Positions 36,328-45,903 of a DNA stretch of 64,000 bases are shown piece by piece (position 1 is the stretch's first letter; each line of letters begins with the position of its first letter). The stretch lies in the NCBI GenBank assembly GCA_051654865.1, contig JBOFYV010000053.1, forward strand, positions 62,001 through 126,000, in the 5' to 3' direction. Source of the stretch: JBOFOR01 sp051654865. Its GTDB lineage: Bacteria > Bacillota > Clostridia > Peptostreptococcales > Peptostreptococcaceae. Position numbers and translations under genes: made by a program. Under the pieces are notes generated by a model that did no database searches, was not told where the DNA came from, and saw only the letters and a program-made list of their open reading frames with translations.

Positions 36328-36498
36328 TTAAATTACTTCAGTTTCATTTCCACAAGACTTACATTTTTGCATTTCAACTGTATAAGTTTCATTATTATCA
36401 TTTACACATTCATATGTGGCGAGCATATGTTTTCTTTCTTTTTCACATACGTTGCAAAACACTGGATCATTAATTTTTTTTGTTTTTAATAACTCCAT
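36328..36498 (-). CDS. Small zinc-ribbon-like protein, 56 residues
   Basis: Starts MELLKTKKIN and holds two Cys pairs, FCNVC and KCKSCG, about 30 residues apart, as in a zinc ribbon. TTGGAGG precedes the ATG at 36498. The function is unknown; it may bind nucleic acid or help a metal enzyme. The hairpin at its stop codon acts as its terminator. Confidence 0.65.
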   Translation of the reverse strand: MELLKTKKINDPVFCNVCEKERKHMLATYECVNDNNETYTVEMQKCKSCGNETEVI

Positions 36499-36639
36499 TT
36501 AACCAATACCTCCAATATAAAAACTATTTAACACATATTTATATTATTGGTATATGAATAAATTTTATACAAATGTATACTTATAAAAATATTTTTATGC
36601 ACTTTTATAAATCATAAAATATATAAGTAATTTTATGAT

Positions 36640-37539
36640 TTATAATACTCTATATATGTTATTTATTAATATCTTACATTCTTCTTCTATTAACTCAATA
36701 TTATCATGAATATATATACCATTACCACATGCAAATATCTTGTCTCTAGAAGTCATAAATTTATTATCAACAACAGGACCTGTAGTTTCAGGATTCAACT
36801 TAATATTGCTTCTCATTGCTACTAATCCGTCGCTTAGCATTGTTCTTGCAAATACTATAGCATCACAATTAACTTTTATATCATCGTTATTTTTATTTAA
36901 AATAACTGACTCAACTCTACATTCTCCAATAATAGATGCTATTTCATATCCATTATATATATTTTGTGTTAATCCATAATTTTCTTCATTACCATTTGAA
37001 GTTACTATACCTACAATGTTTACATTATGATTCTTTATATCTTTTTCAAGCATATATAAAGTTTCATTTCCATAGATTAAAATATTCTTACCTGGAATCA
37101 TATTCTTCATATTAAATATTTTTTTTGCCATTCCTAATGTATATATTCCAGAACATCTATCTCCTACCATTGATATTGCTTTTCTACTACCTTCTTTAGC
37201 CCCATTTGCTAATATAACATTTTTGCCTCTAATTGATTCTATTCCTTTTTTACTTGTGCAAACTATAGTGTTGTTATCATCTATTTTTAGTACCATCGTC
37301 TCTAAAAGAAATTCTATATTGTTATATTTTTTTAATTCTGATAGTAACATATCTTTATATTCTATACCTGTAATATTTTTATCCTTATTTATATAGTAAT
37401 TAGCATTTGATAATGCTCCTCCAATAAAAGGATCCTTTTCAATTAAAAGAATATTATTTATTCCTTTTTTACTAGCTTCTATACTACAAAATAATCCAGA
37501 AGCTCCTGCACCAATTATAACTAAATCATATTCTTTCAT
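36640..37539 (-). CDS. FAD/NAD(P)-dependent oxidoreductase (second subunit of a GlpA-like pair)
   Basis: 299 residues. The FAD-binding GAGASGLFCS is at about 10-19, and ANGAKEG and FACGNGIY (near 270) are the second FAD contacts. It starts two bases after the GlpA-like gene and is surely co-transcribed. In many Firmicutes this pair is followed by a small Cys-rich DUF1667 subunit; here none is seen, and the protein is shorter than the usual partner of about 410 residues. The substrate is probably glycerol-3-phosphate or a 2-hydroxy acid. Confidence 0.75.
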   Translation of the reverse strand: MKEYDLVIIGAGASGLFCSIEASKKGINNILLIEKDPFIGGALSNANYYINKDKNITGIEYKDMLLSELKKYNNIEFLLETMVLKIDDNNTIVCTSKKGIESIRGKNVILANGAKEGSRKAISMVGDRCSGIYTLGMAKKIFNMKNMIPGKNILIYGNETLYMLEKDIKNHNVNIVGIVTSNGNEENYGLTQNIYNGYEIASIIGECRVESVILNKNNDDIKVNCDAIVFARTMLSDGLVAMRSNIKLNPETTGPVVDNKFMTSRDKIFACGNGIYIHDNIELIEEECKILINNIYRVL

Positions 37540-37541
37540 AA

Positions 37542-38963
37542 TTAGTTCTCCTTAAACCCAAATGCTTGTGATTCATTTTTATTTTTTTTAACTTCACTTA
37601 TATCAATTCCCAACTCTTTGCATAAAATATTTCCAATAGTAATCATACATCCAATACCTTGACAGCCACCCATCATAGCACGAGTTCTTCTTTTTACACC
37701 GTCTATTGTTTTAGCACCTAACGGTCTATTTATAGATTCTATTATCTCACCTTCAGTTACAAGTTCGCATTTACATACCATTTTACCATATGAAGAATCA
37801 TTAGCTATTAATTCATTTTTACTTTCTAAATCTAGTTCATTAAATCTAGTTATTCCCTTTCTCGTTGATTTAAAATTATCTTTTTTTAATAAATCAATCT
37901 TTGATTTGATTAAATCTACTACATATTCTCCAATAGCTGGAGCTGCAGTTAATCCTGGCGAGTCAATACCAATTACGTTTATAAAGTTTTTTGCATCTTT
38001 TACCTCTTCGATAATAAAATCCTCACCGTCTACTTTAGGTCTAAGTCCGCTAAACGTATTTAGTACTCTATTAAATGGAAGCTCTGGTATTGTTTTTTTA
38101 CTTTTTTGAATAATTTCATCAATACCCTCTCTTGAAGTTTTTACACTTTCATTAACTTTTGCATTAGGACCTAATAATAAGTTACCTTCAACTGTTGGAG
38201 TAATTAATACTCCTTTTCCTAAATTAGATGGCACTTGAAATAAAGTCTTATTGCACATTGTACCTGCAATTTTGTCGAATAAGCAATATTCACCTTTTAC
38301 TGGGTTTATTTTGTATTTGTTCTTACTTATTAAATTATTTAATATTGCACCATTTAATCCCGAAGCATTAATTACTATTTTAGTTTTAATTATTTCAGTG
38401 CTCTCAAGCTCTAATTCATATGTATTACTAGATTTAATTATATTTATCACCGAGTCTCCTAATTTAAAATCAACTCCATTCTCAGCTGCATTCTCTCCAA
38501 ATGCAATTGTCATTTCATATGGACTAACAATTCCAGATGTTTTTGCATATAATGCTTTTAATACATCTTTGTTAATATTTGGATCTAATTTAAGTATTTC
38601 ATCTTTATCTATTATCTTCAGTCCATTTATACCTAACTTTTCACCGTTTTCTTTTAAATATTTTATTCTATCAATTTCATTTTCATCAAATGCTAATATT
38701 AATGCCCCATTCCTTTTAAATTTAAAATCTAACGCTTTAGATAAATCATCTAGCATTTCATTCCCTCTTACATTTAACCTAGCCTTTAATGTTCCTTCTT
38801 TTTCATTATATCCAGCATGTATTATCCCACTATTAGCCTTAGATACACCTTCTGCCACATCTATGTTTTTGTCTATTACCATTATATCTAGTTTGTACTT
38901 AGATAGTTCTCTGGCTATAGAACAGCCTATAACTCCAGCTCCAATAATTACTACATCCTTCAT
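37542..38963 (-). CDS. FAD-dependent glycerol-3-phosphate dehydrogenase-like (GlpA-like) with BFD [2Fe-2S] domain
   Basis: 473 residues. The N-terminal FAD domain (GAGVIGCSIARELSKY at 7-22) continues through a D-amino-acid-oxidase fold with SGIIHAGYN and FSGLRPKVDGED. The C-terminal domain (about 385-460) has VCKCELVTEGEI and GGCQGIGCM, a four-Cys bacterioferritin-associated-ferredoxin-like [2Fe-2S] site. This is the large subunit of a membrane-peripheral dehydrogenase; L-2-hydroxyglutarate oxidase is the alternative. It is the first gene of a two-gene operon, with AAGGAGAG upstream. Confidence 0.82.
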   Translation of the reverse strand: MKDVVIIGAGVIGCSIARELSKYKLDIMVIDKNIDVAEGVSKANSGIIHAGYNEKEGTLKARLNVRGNEMLDDLSKALDFKFKRNGALILAFDENEIDRIKYLKENGEKLGINGLKIIDKDEILKLDPNINKDVLKALYAKTSGIVSPYEMTIAFGENAAENGVDFKLGDSVINIIKSSNTYELELESTEIIKTKIVINASGLNGAILNNLISKNKYKINPVKGEYCLFDKIAGTMCNKTLFQVPSNLGKGVLITPTVEGNLLLGPNAKVNESVKTSREGIDEIIQKSKKTIPELPFNRVLNTFSGLRPKVDGEDFIIEEVKDAKNFINVIGIDSPGLTAAPAIGEYVVDLIKSKIDLLKKDNFKSTRKGITRFNELDLESKNELIANDSSYGKMVCKCELVTEGEIIESINRPLGAKTIDGVKRRTRAMMGGCQGIGCMITIGNILCKELGIDISEVKKNKNESQAFGFKEN

Positions 38964-39120
38964 AAGTAACTCTCCTTTATTAATAACCTAAATATAAATA
39001 TTTATCTATATAGTATTACCTTATAGAATCCATATAATGATTATATATTTAATATAATTATAAGTAAAATTTATATTAAGCATAGTAATCATTCAATTTA
39101 TTAATCATTTAATATAACTA

Positions 39121-39185
39121 AATATAATAAAGTACTATTTAAAGTAGATATAAATTCCCCACTCTAAATAGTACTTTATTATATT
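39121..39185 (-). terminator. 21-bp perfect stem terminator of the sulfite reductase operon
   Basis: Arms 39121-39141 and 39165-39185 are perfectly complementary, with a 23-base loop. Confidence 0.8.
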
Positions 39186-39201
39186 TATCCTATATTATAT
39201 A

Positions 39202-40149
39202 CTAGCACTTTGCTCCTGCAACTGTTTCTATCTCTAAAATATCATCTTTATTCTTTAATAAATTATTACTTATTAGCATTTTTTCAGCTTTAGCAACTCC
39301 TATTCTATCTATTGTTTCACCAAACCTCTCTCCTGATAGACCTTTACTCTTAAATAAAAGTATTGCTTTTTCTACAACATCAAATACTTCATCTTTAGTA
39401 AATAGTTTATTGATCGTACTTCCCATACGTACTACTTTTCCCCATTTACCACCTATATATACTTTAAACATATCTTGACTATCTTCACACACCTTGAATA
39501 CACATTTCCCTATACATCTTCCACAGTTATTACATTTTTCTTTGTCTAGTTCAACTTTTCCATTTACTATATTCAATGCATTCATCGGGCAACTTTCAAT
39601 TAAACTACATTTTCCACAACCTTTACACTTGTCAATATCAAATTCAACAACCCTTTGACCTATAACACCTATATCATTTAAATCTGGTTTTGCACAGTTA
39701 TTTGGACACCCACCAACAGCTATTTTAAATTTATGAGGTAAGACTACATCATAATAATCATTATAGAAACGTTCATGCATTTCTTCTGCAATTTGATGAG
39801 TGTCGCAAAGTCCAAATACACATGTAGAACCTTTACAGGCAACTATAGGACGTATTCTTGAACCCGTTCCACCTGTAGACATATCTGCCTTAGCTATATA
39901 TTCTCTAAATACCTCTATATTATCAAAATCAATACCTTGAACTTCAACAGTTAATCTAACAGTAAAACTTATATTACCATTCCCGTACTTTTTTGCGGCT
40001 TCACTAAGAACTGTCATCTGTTCAGCTGTTAATATTCCATTTTCAGTAATAATTCTTCCTGAAAAATTCCTTGTTCCTCTATTGTGTAGAAAACCTTTAC
40101 CTTTTACACTTTTTATTTCGTCATTTGTAAGCATAATTGCATTCTCCAT
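39202..40149 (-). CDS. Siroheme sulfite/nitrite reductase, AsrC-like, with two [4Fe-4S] modules
   Basis: 315 residues. The siroheme and [4Fe-4S] ligands are in CKGSTCVFGLCDT and VGGCPNNCAKP, about 40 residues apart. They are followed by two ferredoxin-type clusters, CKGCGKCSLIESCP and CNNCGRCIGKCVF. This is the layout of anaerobic sulfite reductase subunit C. No asrA or asrB is adjacent, so electrons may come from the upstream FAD protein or from ferredoxin. It lies 26 bases after the CoA-disulfide reductase gene in one operon. Confidence 0.88.
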   Translation of the reverse strand: MENAIMLTNDEIKSVKGKGFLHNRGTRNFSGRIITENGILTAEQMTVLSEAAKKYGNGNISFTVRLTVEVQGIDFDNIEVFREYIAKADMSTGGTGSRIRPIVACKGSTCVFGLCDTHQIAEEMHERFYNDYYDVVLPHKFKIAVGGCPNNCAKPDLNDIGVIGQRVVEFDIDKCKGCGKCSLIESCPMNALNIVNGKVELDKEKCNNCGRCIGKCVFKVCEDSQDMFKVYIGGKWGKVVRMGSTINKLFTKDEVFDVVEKAILLFKSKGLSGERFGETIDRIGVAKAEKMLISNNLLKNKDDILEIETVAGAKC

Positions 40150-40175
40150 AATCTTATTATCCCCCTTAAAGATAT

Positions 40176-41855
40176 CTATTTAATGTAACATGGAACATAT
40201 TGTGATATTTCATTATTAACTATAGAACTATATAGTCTATATCCTCCACTTAAATTATAGCACTTACATCCATTTGAGCCTAATATTCTACATGCTATAT
40301 AGCTCCTAAGACCTGTATGACAGTGAATATAAACAGGCTTTGTATTATCTATCTCGTTTATTCTATTTCTTAAGTCATCTACAGGTATATGTATAAATCC
40401 ATCTATCTTTCCAGTTTCAACTTCTTCGTTTGTTCTCACGTCTAATAATGTAACACTTCCATCCCTAGGTAGTGTATCTATTTCATCCCAATGGAAATTT
40501 TTAACTTTATTTGTTAATTGATTTTCTATTACATATCCAACAAAGTTTACAGGATCTTTTGCTGATCCAAATGGTGGTGCATAACACATTTCTAACTCTG
40601 TTAAATCATAAGCTGTCAGATTACTTCTTATTGCAACAGATAATACATCACAGCGCTTATCAACACCATCAAATCCAACTATTTGAGCACCTAATATCTT
40701 ACCTGTTTTTCTTTCGAATATTGTTTTTATGGACATACCGTGTCCACCTGGATAATATCCAGCATGAGAAGCTGAGTATGTAAATACTTTATCATAATCT
40801 ATATTTTTAGCTTTAGCAACAGTCTCACTTATACCTGTTACTGCAACAGTCATATCAAATATCTTAATTATAGCTGAACCTTGTGTATTTTTATATTCAG
40901 TTTTAATTCCACAGATATTGTCCGCAACAATTCTGCCTTGCTTATTTGCTGGTCCTGCTAATGGTATATATGATTTTTCATTTGTTACAAATTCGGTTAT
41001 TTCAACAGCATCACCAACAGCATAAATATCCTTATCTGAAGTTTCCATATACTCATTGACTACTATTGCATCTTTTTCATTAAGATCTATACCAGCCTCT
41101 TTCACTAACTGAACATCAGGTCTAACACCTACTGACATTATTACCATATCTGTTGTAATTTCTCTATCATTTAATACTAATTTAAGTTTGTCATCTTCAT
41201 CTAGTATACTTGTTAATTTACTATTAAGAAGTAAATTAACACCTTGTTCTCTCATATAATTATGTACATCACATGCCATATCATAATCTATATTTGCAAT
41301 TACATGGTCTGACATTTCTACTAATGTCACTTCTAATCCGGCTTGTTTTAAATTTTCAGCCATTTCTATTCCTATAAAACCTCCGCCGATTACAACTGCA
41401 CTTTCGGGAAATTCTTCTTCTACATACTCTTTTATTTTAATAGTATCTGGAATATTTCTTAAAGTAAAAACTTTACTATTTGTTGCTCCCTCAATAGATG
41501 GAACAAATGGCTTAGCACCAGGAGACAATATTAATTTATCGTATGATTCTAAATATGTATCACCTGTTTTTAAGTTTTTAATAGTAACAACTTTATTATA
41601 TTTGTCTATTGAAATAGCTTCTTGTGATACTCTTACATCTATATTAAAACGTTTATTAAAGCTTTCTGGAGTTTGTAAAACTAAGTCACTTCTCTTTTTT
41701 ATATCTCCACCAATATAATATGGCAATCCGCAGTTAGCAAAAGAGATATACTCTCCTTTTTCAACCATTATAATCTGAGCACTTTCATCAAGCCTTCTAA
41801 GTCTTGCACATGCTGATGCTCCTCCAGCTACTCCCCCAATTACTAAAACTTTCAC
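40176..41855 (-). CDS. CoA-disulfide reductase-rhodanese fusion
   Basis: 559 residues. The first 440 residues form an NAD(P)H/FAD disulfide reductase with GGVAGGASACARL, the redox Cys in SFANCGLPYYIGG (about residue 43) and AVGDAVE. The C-terminal 100 residues form a rhodanese domain with the catalytic Cys in IHCHTGLRS. Such fusions reduce CoA disulfide or CoA-polysulfide and handle sulfane sulfur. The start is GTG after AGGGGTGAT. With the sulfite reductase gene it forms a sulfur-redox operon, divergent from a LysR regulator. Confidence 0.92.
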   Translation of the reverse strand: MKVLVIGGVAGGASACARLRRLDESAQIIMVEKGEYISFANCGLPYYIGGDIKKRSDLVLQTPESFNKRFNIDVRVSQEAISIDKYNKVVTIKNLKTGDTYLESYDKLILSPGAKPFVPSIEGATNSKVFTLRNIPDTIKIKEYVEEEFPESAVVIGGGFIGIEMAENLKQAGLEVTLVEMSDHVIANIDYDMACDVHNYMREQGVNLLLNSKLTSILDEDDKLKLVLNDREITTDMVIMSVGVRPDVQLVKEAGIDLNEKDAIVVNEYMETSDKDIYAVGDAVEITEFVTNEKSYIPLAGPANKQGRIVADNICGIKTEYKNTQGSAIIKIFDMTVAVTGISETVAKAKNIDYDKVFTYSASHAGYYPGGHGMSIKTIFERKTGKILGAQIVGFDGVDKRCDVLSVAIRSNLTAYDLTELEMCYAPPFGSAKDPVNFVGYVIENQLTNKVKNFHWDEIDTLPRDGSVTLLDVRTNEEVETGKIDGFIHIPVDDLRNRINEIDNTKPVYIHCHTGLRSYIACRILGSNGCKCYNLSGGYRLYSSIVNNEISQYVPCYIK

Positions 41856-41898
41856 AAAATCACCCCTAATATTTTCTTAATTTAATTATATTCTGTTT

Positions 41899-41939
41899 CT
41901 ATCAATAATAAAAATATAAATTATTTATTATATTGATAG
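41899..41939. promoter_or_regulatory. Dyad in the divergent LysR/CoADR promoter region
   Basis: CTATCAATA and TTGATAG form an interrupted inverted repeat with a TA bulge (CTATCAATAATAAA against TTTATTATATTGATAG). Its place between the divergent genes suits a LysR-type operator or an overlapping promoter. Confidence 0.45.
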
Positions 41940-42033
41940 GTTTTTTACTATATTTAATGTGTTATTTATTTGACTATATATCATAACATAGCGTAATATA
42001 TTAGTATATAGTTTATCTGGGGGGATATAACAA

Positions 42034-42900
42034 ATGACTTTAAGAAGCTTAGAGATTTTTGTAGCTGTTGTTAAATTCGGTAAAATGAGTGAAGCATCTA
42101 AGCAGTTACATATTTCACAACCAACTATAAGTCAAGCTATAAATGAGCTTGAAACTGAATATAATGTAATGCTTTTTAACCGATTATCTAAAAAACTTTA
42201 TATAACTGAGGCTGGCAAAAAATTATACACATATGCTAACAATATGCTTTGTTTACGTAATGAAATTGAAAAAAACATGATGAATTTATCAACTAATAAA
42301 ATAATCACCTTAGGTGCAACAATGACAGTTGGAAAATGTGTGTTAGTTGATATAATCAAAGAGTTTGAAGAATTTCATCCTAATATTAGAGTTAATGTAA
42401 TAATTGATAATACAGTGACTATTGAAAAATTACTTTTAAATGGTGAACTTGATTTAGCGCTTATTGAAGGAACAATTAGGAGTAATGAGTTACTATCAAA
42501 TCCAATTATACCTGATAGTTTAGTACTTGCATGTCATCCGTCACATACTTTAGCTAAAAATAAGAGTGTACATATAAATGAATTGTCTAAATACCCTTTT
42601 ATTTTAAGAGAACAAGGCAGTGGAACTAGAGAAGTTTTTGAAAATCAATTAAAAAAACACAATGTCTGTATTAATATAAAATGGAATTGCCATGGTTCTG
42701 ATTCAATTGTAGAAGCTGTTTTAGCTAATCAAGGTATCACAGTTATTTCAAAACGATTAATAGAGTCATATGTTAAAGATAATATGCTAAATATTATCGA
42801 TATTGATGATATATCTATGGATAGAAGTTTTAGCTTAGTCTATCATAAGACAAAATTTATAAACTCGCATTTAAATGATTTTATTCGTTATATATCATAA
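42034..42900 (+). CDS. LysR-family transcription regulator
   Basis: 288 residues. The N-terminal winged helix-turn-helix is MTLRSLEIFVAVVKFGKMSEASKQLHISQPTISQAINELE in segments, and the C-terminal effector domain runs from about 90 to 285. It is transcribed away from the CoA-disulfide reductase/sulfite reductase operon, so it is the likely activator of that operon. It resembles CysL/YtlI-type regulators of sulfur genes. The effector is unknown. Shine-Dalgarno GGGGGGAT precedes the ATG. Confidence 0.9.
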   Translation: MTLRSLEIFVAVVKFGKMSEASKQLHISQPTISQAINELETEYNVMLFNRLSKKLYITEAGKKLYTYANNMLCLRNEIEKNMMNLSTNKIITLGATMTVGKCVLVDIIKEFEEFHPNIRVNVIIDNTVTIEKLLLNGELDLALIEGTIRSNELLSNPIIPDSLVLACHPSHTLAKNKSVHINELSKYPFILREQGSGTREVFENQLKKHNVCINIKWNCHGSDSIVEAVLANQGITVISKRLIESYVKDNMLNIIDIDDISMDRSFSLVYHKTKFINSHLNDFIRYIS

Positions 42901-43013
42901 TATTGTGTAAAGTAAAAATTTAAACTATATGAATAATATTACCTGTATCTCTAAATAATAACTTTGTATATTTATATATTTTAATATCAAAATATTATAT
43001 GAAAGGGTTTGTG

Positions 43014-43769
43014 ATGAGAAAAGATGCTAGTATATTATTTATTCTAATAATACTCTTTTTATTAGTTGGAGTTCCAAAACATTCAGATAGTACGTTGCTA
43101 GATACTTCCTATTTTAATATAGTAAATGAATATATTGAAAATGGAAATATAACTTCTGCTAGTGTTGAAGCGATTATAAAGAGCACTATGACTCATAGCA
43201 ATAATAAATTAAAAAAGTACATATATAATGGAGAATTAAGCTCTTTTGACCAAAGCATTATATATAGGTATTCTATTTTTAATGAAACATTAAAGATAGA
43301 ATATAATATAGATAATGCTAAAGTAAGTAAGATTACATATGAGAGTTATAACGACAATAACAATTATAAGTTAATGTTCAATCCATTTGATAGACAAATA
43401 TTTACTATTAACTCATCATTCAATGATTTAAATGGTCTCTTATCTCTAAGTACTCTTATTTTAAATTCAACTAAGGATGAATACAAGCTATATGATATGT
43501 ATTGTAATATATGTAACAAAATGAATAATAATGAGAGTTTAGCATTAAAAAAGGTAGTAGAAATAGCACCTGAAGTAAATGTAACAAATTACAACAACAC
43601 ACATATTTCATTAAAAACTGAAAGAGAATGCCTATATATTTATAATGATTCAGTATTGTATACAATTAGCAATTTAAGTCTCTACAACACTCGTAGTGGT
43701 AAAAATCAATTAGATATTTATAACGTAAATATAAAAGAACAACAAAAAACATTTATGTTAATAAATTAA
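43014..43769 (+). CDS. Exported or membrane-anchored protein, unknown
   Basis: 251 residues. AAAGGG supports ATG 43014 rather than the longer frame. The N terminus MRKDASILFILIILFLLVGV is one hydrophobic segment, a signal peptide or anchor. The rest is Asn/Ser/Tyr-rich and strand-rich with no recognised domain. It ends inside a 26-bp perfect inverted repeat. It is monocistronic. Confidence 0.6.
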   Translation: MRKDASILFILIILFLLVGVPKHSDSTLLDTSYFNIVNEYIENGNITSASVEAIIKSTMTHSNNKLKKYIYNGELSSFDQSIIYRYSIFNETLKIEYNIDNAKVSKITYESYNDNNNYKLMFNPFDRQIFTINSSFNDLNGLLSLSTLILNSTKDEYKLYDMYCNICNKMNNNESLALKKVVEIAPEVNVTNYNNTHISLKTERECLYIYNDSVLYTISNLSLYNTRSGKNQLDIYNVNIKEQQKTFMLIN

Positions 43770-43796
43770 TATAAATGTTTTTTGTTGTTCTTTTAT
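43731..43796. terminator. 26-bp perfect inverted repeat, bidirectional terminator
   Basis: Arms 43731-43756 and 43771-43796 are perfectly complementary, with a 14-base loop. The left arm codes for the last residues of the upstream protein. The right arm abuts folD. Confidence 0.85.
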
Positions 43797-44648
43797 TTAG
43801 CCTATATTTAGTTTATATAATTCTATAACATTGTTTATTAAAGAACTTATTGTTGCCTTACCTGTACAGTTTATTCTGCTTGAAACATACTTAGCATTAC
43901 CTTTAGCTACTATATCATCTACATCAAAATCAAGTATTTGTTTTCCATTAACATAAGTAAAGCCTACTCCAATAACAACAGCATTTTCTTTTATATCTTT
44001 TGAACTTATTAGGTTTTGTTTACCAACACATGAAATTATTATATCTGATTGTCTAACTAAAGAAGCTAAATCCTTTGTTTTACTATTAGCATTTATTAGT
44101 GTAGCTCCTCTATTTATTAACATTGCACATAGTGGCTTTCCTACATGATTAGATTTTCCTAAAACTAAAGCTATTTTTCCTTCTATATCTACATTATGAT
44201 GCTCTAATAGAGCTATTACTCCTTTAGGTGTTGCGGGGGCTATCATCTTATCATTTCCCAGATTTATTTCACCTATCCATTCTCTAGCAAACCCATCTGC
44301 ATCTATATCATATTTAATATTTTGCATAATTTTTTCTGTATTTAGATGCGTAAATGTAGGTAATTGAAGTATAACTGGAATTTTATTAATATTACAGCCT
44401 TCTATAATATTTAACACATCTTTATCATTACAATCTTCTTCAAATTTTATTACTTGTACATCAAGCCCAGCTTTTTCGCCCTCAATAATTTTCCCTTTTA
44501 TATATCTAGCATTTGCCTCATTATTTGAAGCATTTATGATTATAAATTTTGGTTTAGCACCTATTTTTTTTTGTATTTCTTCTACGTCTTTTTTATAATC
44601 TAATATTTTTTTATTACACATCTCAATTGCATCTATTACTTTTGTCAT
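43797..44648 (-). CDS. folD: FolD-type methylenetetrahydrofolate dehydrogenase/cyclohydrolase (divergent)
   Basis: 283 residues. It has the FolD fold with ARYIKGKIIEGEKAG (the active-site Lys region), VILQLPTF, KGVIALLEHH, LGKSNHVGKPL and GVGFTYVNGK. The usual QLPLP is QLPTF and the C-terminal part is atypical. The enzyme interconverts methylene-, methenyl- and formyl-tetrahydrofolate. It lies 29 bases downstream of cutC in the same unit. Confidence 0.8.
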   Translation of the reverse strand: MTKVIDAIEMCNKKILDYKKDVEEIQKKIGAKPKFIIINASNNEANARYIKGKIIEGEKAGLDVQVIKFEEDCNDKDVLNIIEGCNINKIPVILQLPTFTHLNTEKIMQNIKYDIDADGFAREWIGEINLGNDKMIAPATPKGVIALLEHHNVDIEGKIALVLGKSNHVGKPLCAMLINRGATLINANSKTKDLASLVRQSDIIISCVGKQNLISSKDIKENAVVIGVGFTYVNGKQILDFDVDDIVAKGNAKYVSSRINCTGKATISSLINNVIELYKLNIG

Positions 44649-44677
44649 TATATTTCTCCTGTTATAAATATACCTAA

Positions 44678-45355
44678 TTACTTTTTATTTATAATATTAA
44701 CTAACTTTTTTAATTTTAATTCATCAATCTTGCCGAATGGATTTTTATCAACTCTTACAGCTGTTCCAAAGTGAAAATCATTCCCTTTTGTATTTTTTAG
44801 TATATGATCAATGTTATCAAAGTTTAAACCTCCACCTATTAGCATTTTTATATTTTTTGCCTTCATAGTCATTTCATTAATCATATCTATATTATCCATT
44901 ATGTTTCCATATCCACCTGATGTTAATACATTAGTTATTTTACCATATTGGTTTAGAACTTCTATACTATTTATTAAATTAGTGTCATCTATTGCTTTAT
45001 GAAAAGTAACATCTAGGTCACCACTTACTTCGAGTAATTCCATTAATGACTCTTCATCTATATTGTTTTCTAAAGTAAGCATACCAAGTACAATACCATT
45101 TGCACCTAAGCTTTTTACAACTTCTATATCTTTTTTCATTATCTGTATATCATCGTTACTATATACAAAGCTATTTGCATGGTGTCTTATCATTACATTC
45201 ACAGGTATATTAACACTATTTACAACTCTTTCAATCAATCCAAAACTTGGTGTTAGTCCAGCTTCTGTCAGCGCACTAACTAATTCTATTCTATTAGCCC
45301 CGCAACGCTCTATTGCTTTTGCATCTTCAACAGTCATTCCAATTATCTCTAACAT
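44678..45355 (-). CDS. cutC: CutC family protein (copper homeostasis)
   Basis: 225-residue TIM barrel. It shows LEIIGMTVEDAKAIERCGANRIELVSAL, PVNVMIR, GIVLGML, VTFHKAIDDT, LTSGGYGN, MLIGGGL and FHFGTAVR, all typical of CutC. The family was tied to copper tolerance, but its chemistry is unproven. It starts the cutC-folD unit. Confidence 0.9.
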   Translation of the reverse strand: MLEIIGMTVEDAKAIERCGANRIELVSALTEAGLTPSFGLIERVVNSVNIPVNVMIRHHANSFVYSNDDIQIMKKDIEVVKSLGANGIVLGMLTLENNIDEESLMELLEVSGDLDVTFHKAIDDTNLINSIEVLNQYGKITNVLTSGGYGNIMDNIDMINEMTMKAKNIKMLIGGGLNFDNIDHILKNTKGNDFHFGTAVRVDKNPFGKIDELKLKKLVNIINKK

Positions 45356-45500
45356 TACTATTCCTCTATCCTTCCCTTACTATAAAATGTAATCTTTATT
45401 TTTATTAATTATAATATATATATTTACATTATATTACATTATTGTTTAATATTGTAGGGTTTATTAAATTTAAATATTATATATTTTTATCTTAATTATG

Positions 45501-45758
45501 TTATTGTGGTCTAGTTTCTATTTCTAACTCTGTTAAATAGCTTAGCGCCTCTTCTCTTGTACTTTTACACATTTCCTTACAAGGAGTTAATCCTGCACAT
45601 ACTGAAGGTCTTTTAGGGTCTTTAAAAATTTTACACATATTATTTTCATCAAGTTGAATACATCTAACGCCTGCAGGTTTTCCTTTTTCCATTCCTGGAA
45701 TTTCAGATGTAATAGAAGGGGCTATACAACAAGCTCCACAATTCGGTCTACATTCCAT
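45501..45758 (-). CDS. YkgJ-type Cys-cluster protein
   Basis: 85 residues with ECRPNCGACC near the N terminus, then CIQL, MCKIF, VCAGLTPCKEMC. This is the CxxCxxCC-type YkgJ family, thought to bind zinc or an iron-sulfur cluster. The function is unknown. AAGGAGTG precedes the ATG. It stands alone. Confidence 0.82.
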   Translation of the reverse strand: MECRPNCGACCIAPSITSEIPGMEKGKPAGVRCIQLDENNMCKIFKDPKRPSVCAGLTPCKEMCKSTREEALSYLTELEIETRPQ

Positions 45759-45860
45759 TAACTTTCACTCCTTACATTATGTATATAATAATTTTCATAT
45801 AAATTATATATTAACATACGGGATTAAATAAATGCTATTATTATAATAAAATTTTATAAA

Positions 45861-45903
45861 AAAAATCCCTACAAAGTATAAATACTAAGTAGGGATTTTT
45901 TTA
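45861..45903 (-). terminator. Terminator of the NADH oxidase gene
   Basis: AAAAATCCCTAC pairs with GTAGGGATTTTT around a 16-base loop. Confidence 0.75.

Noticed and set aside
38251..38991. 246-codon + strand frame opposite the GlpA-like gene
   Set aside because: Antisense shadow; the minus-strand frame has clear family motifs.
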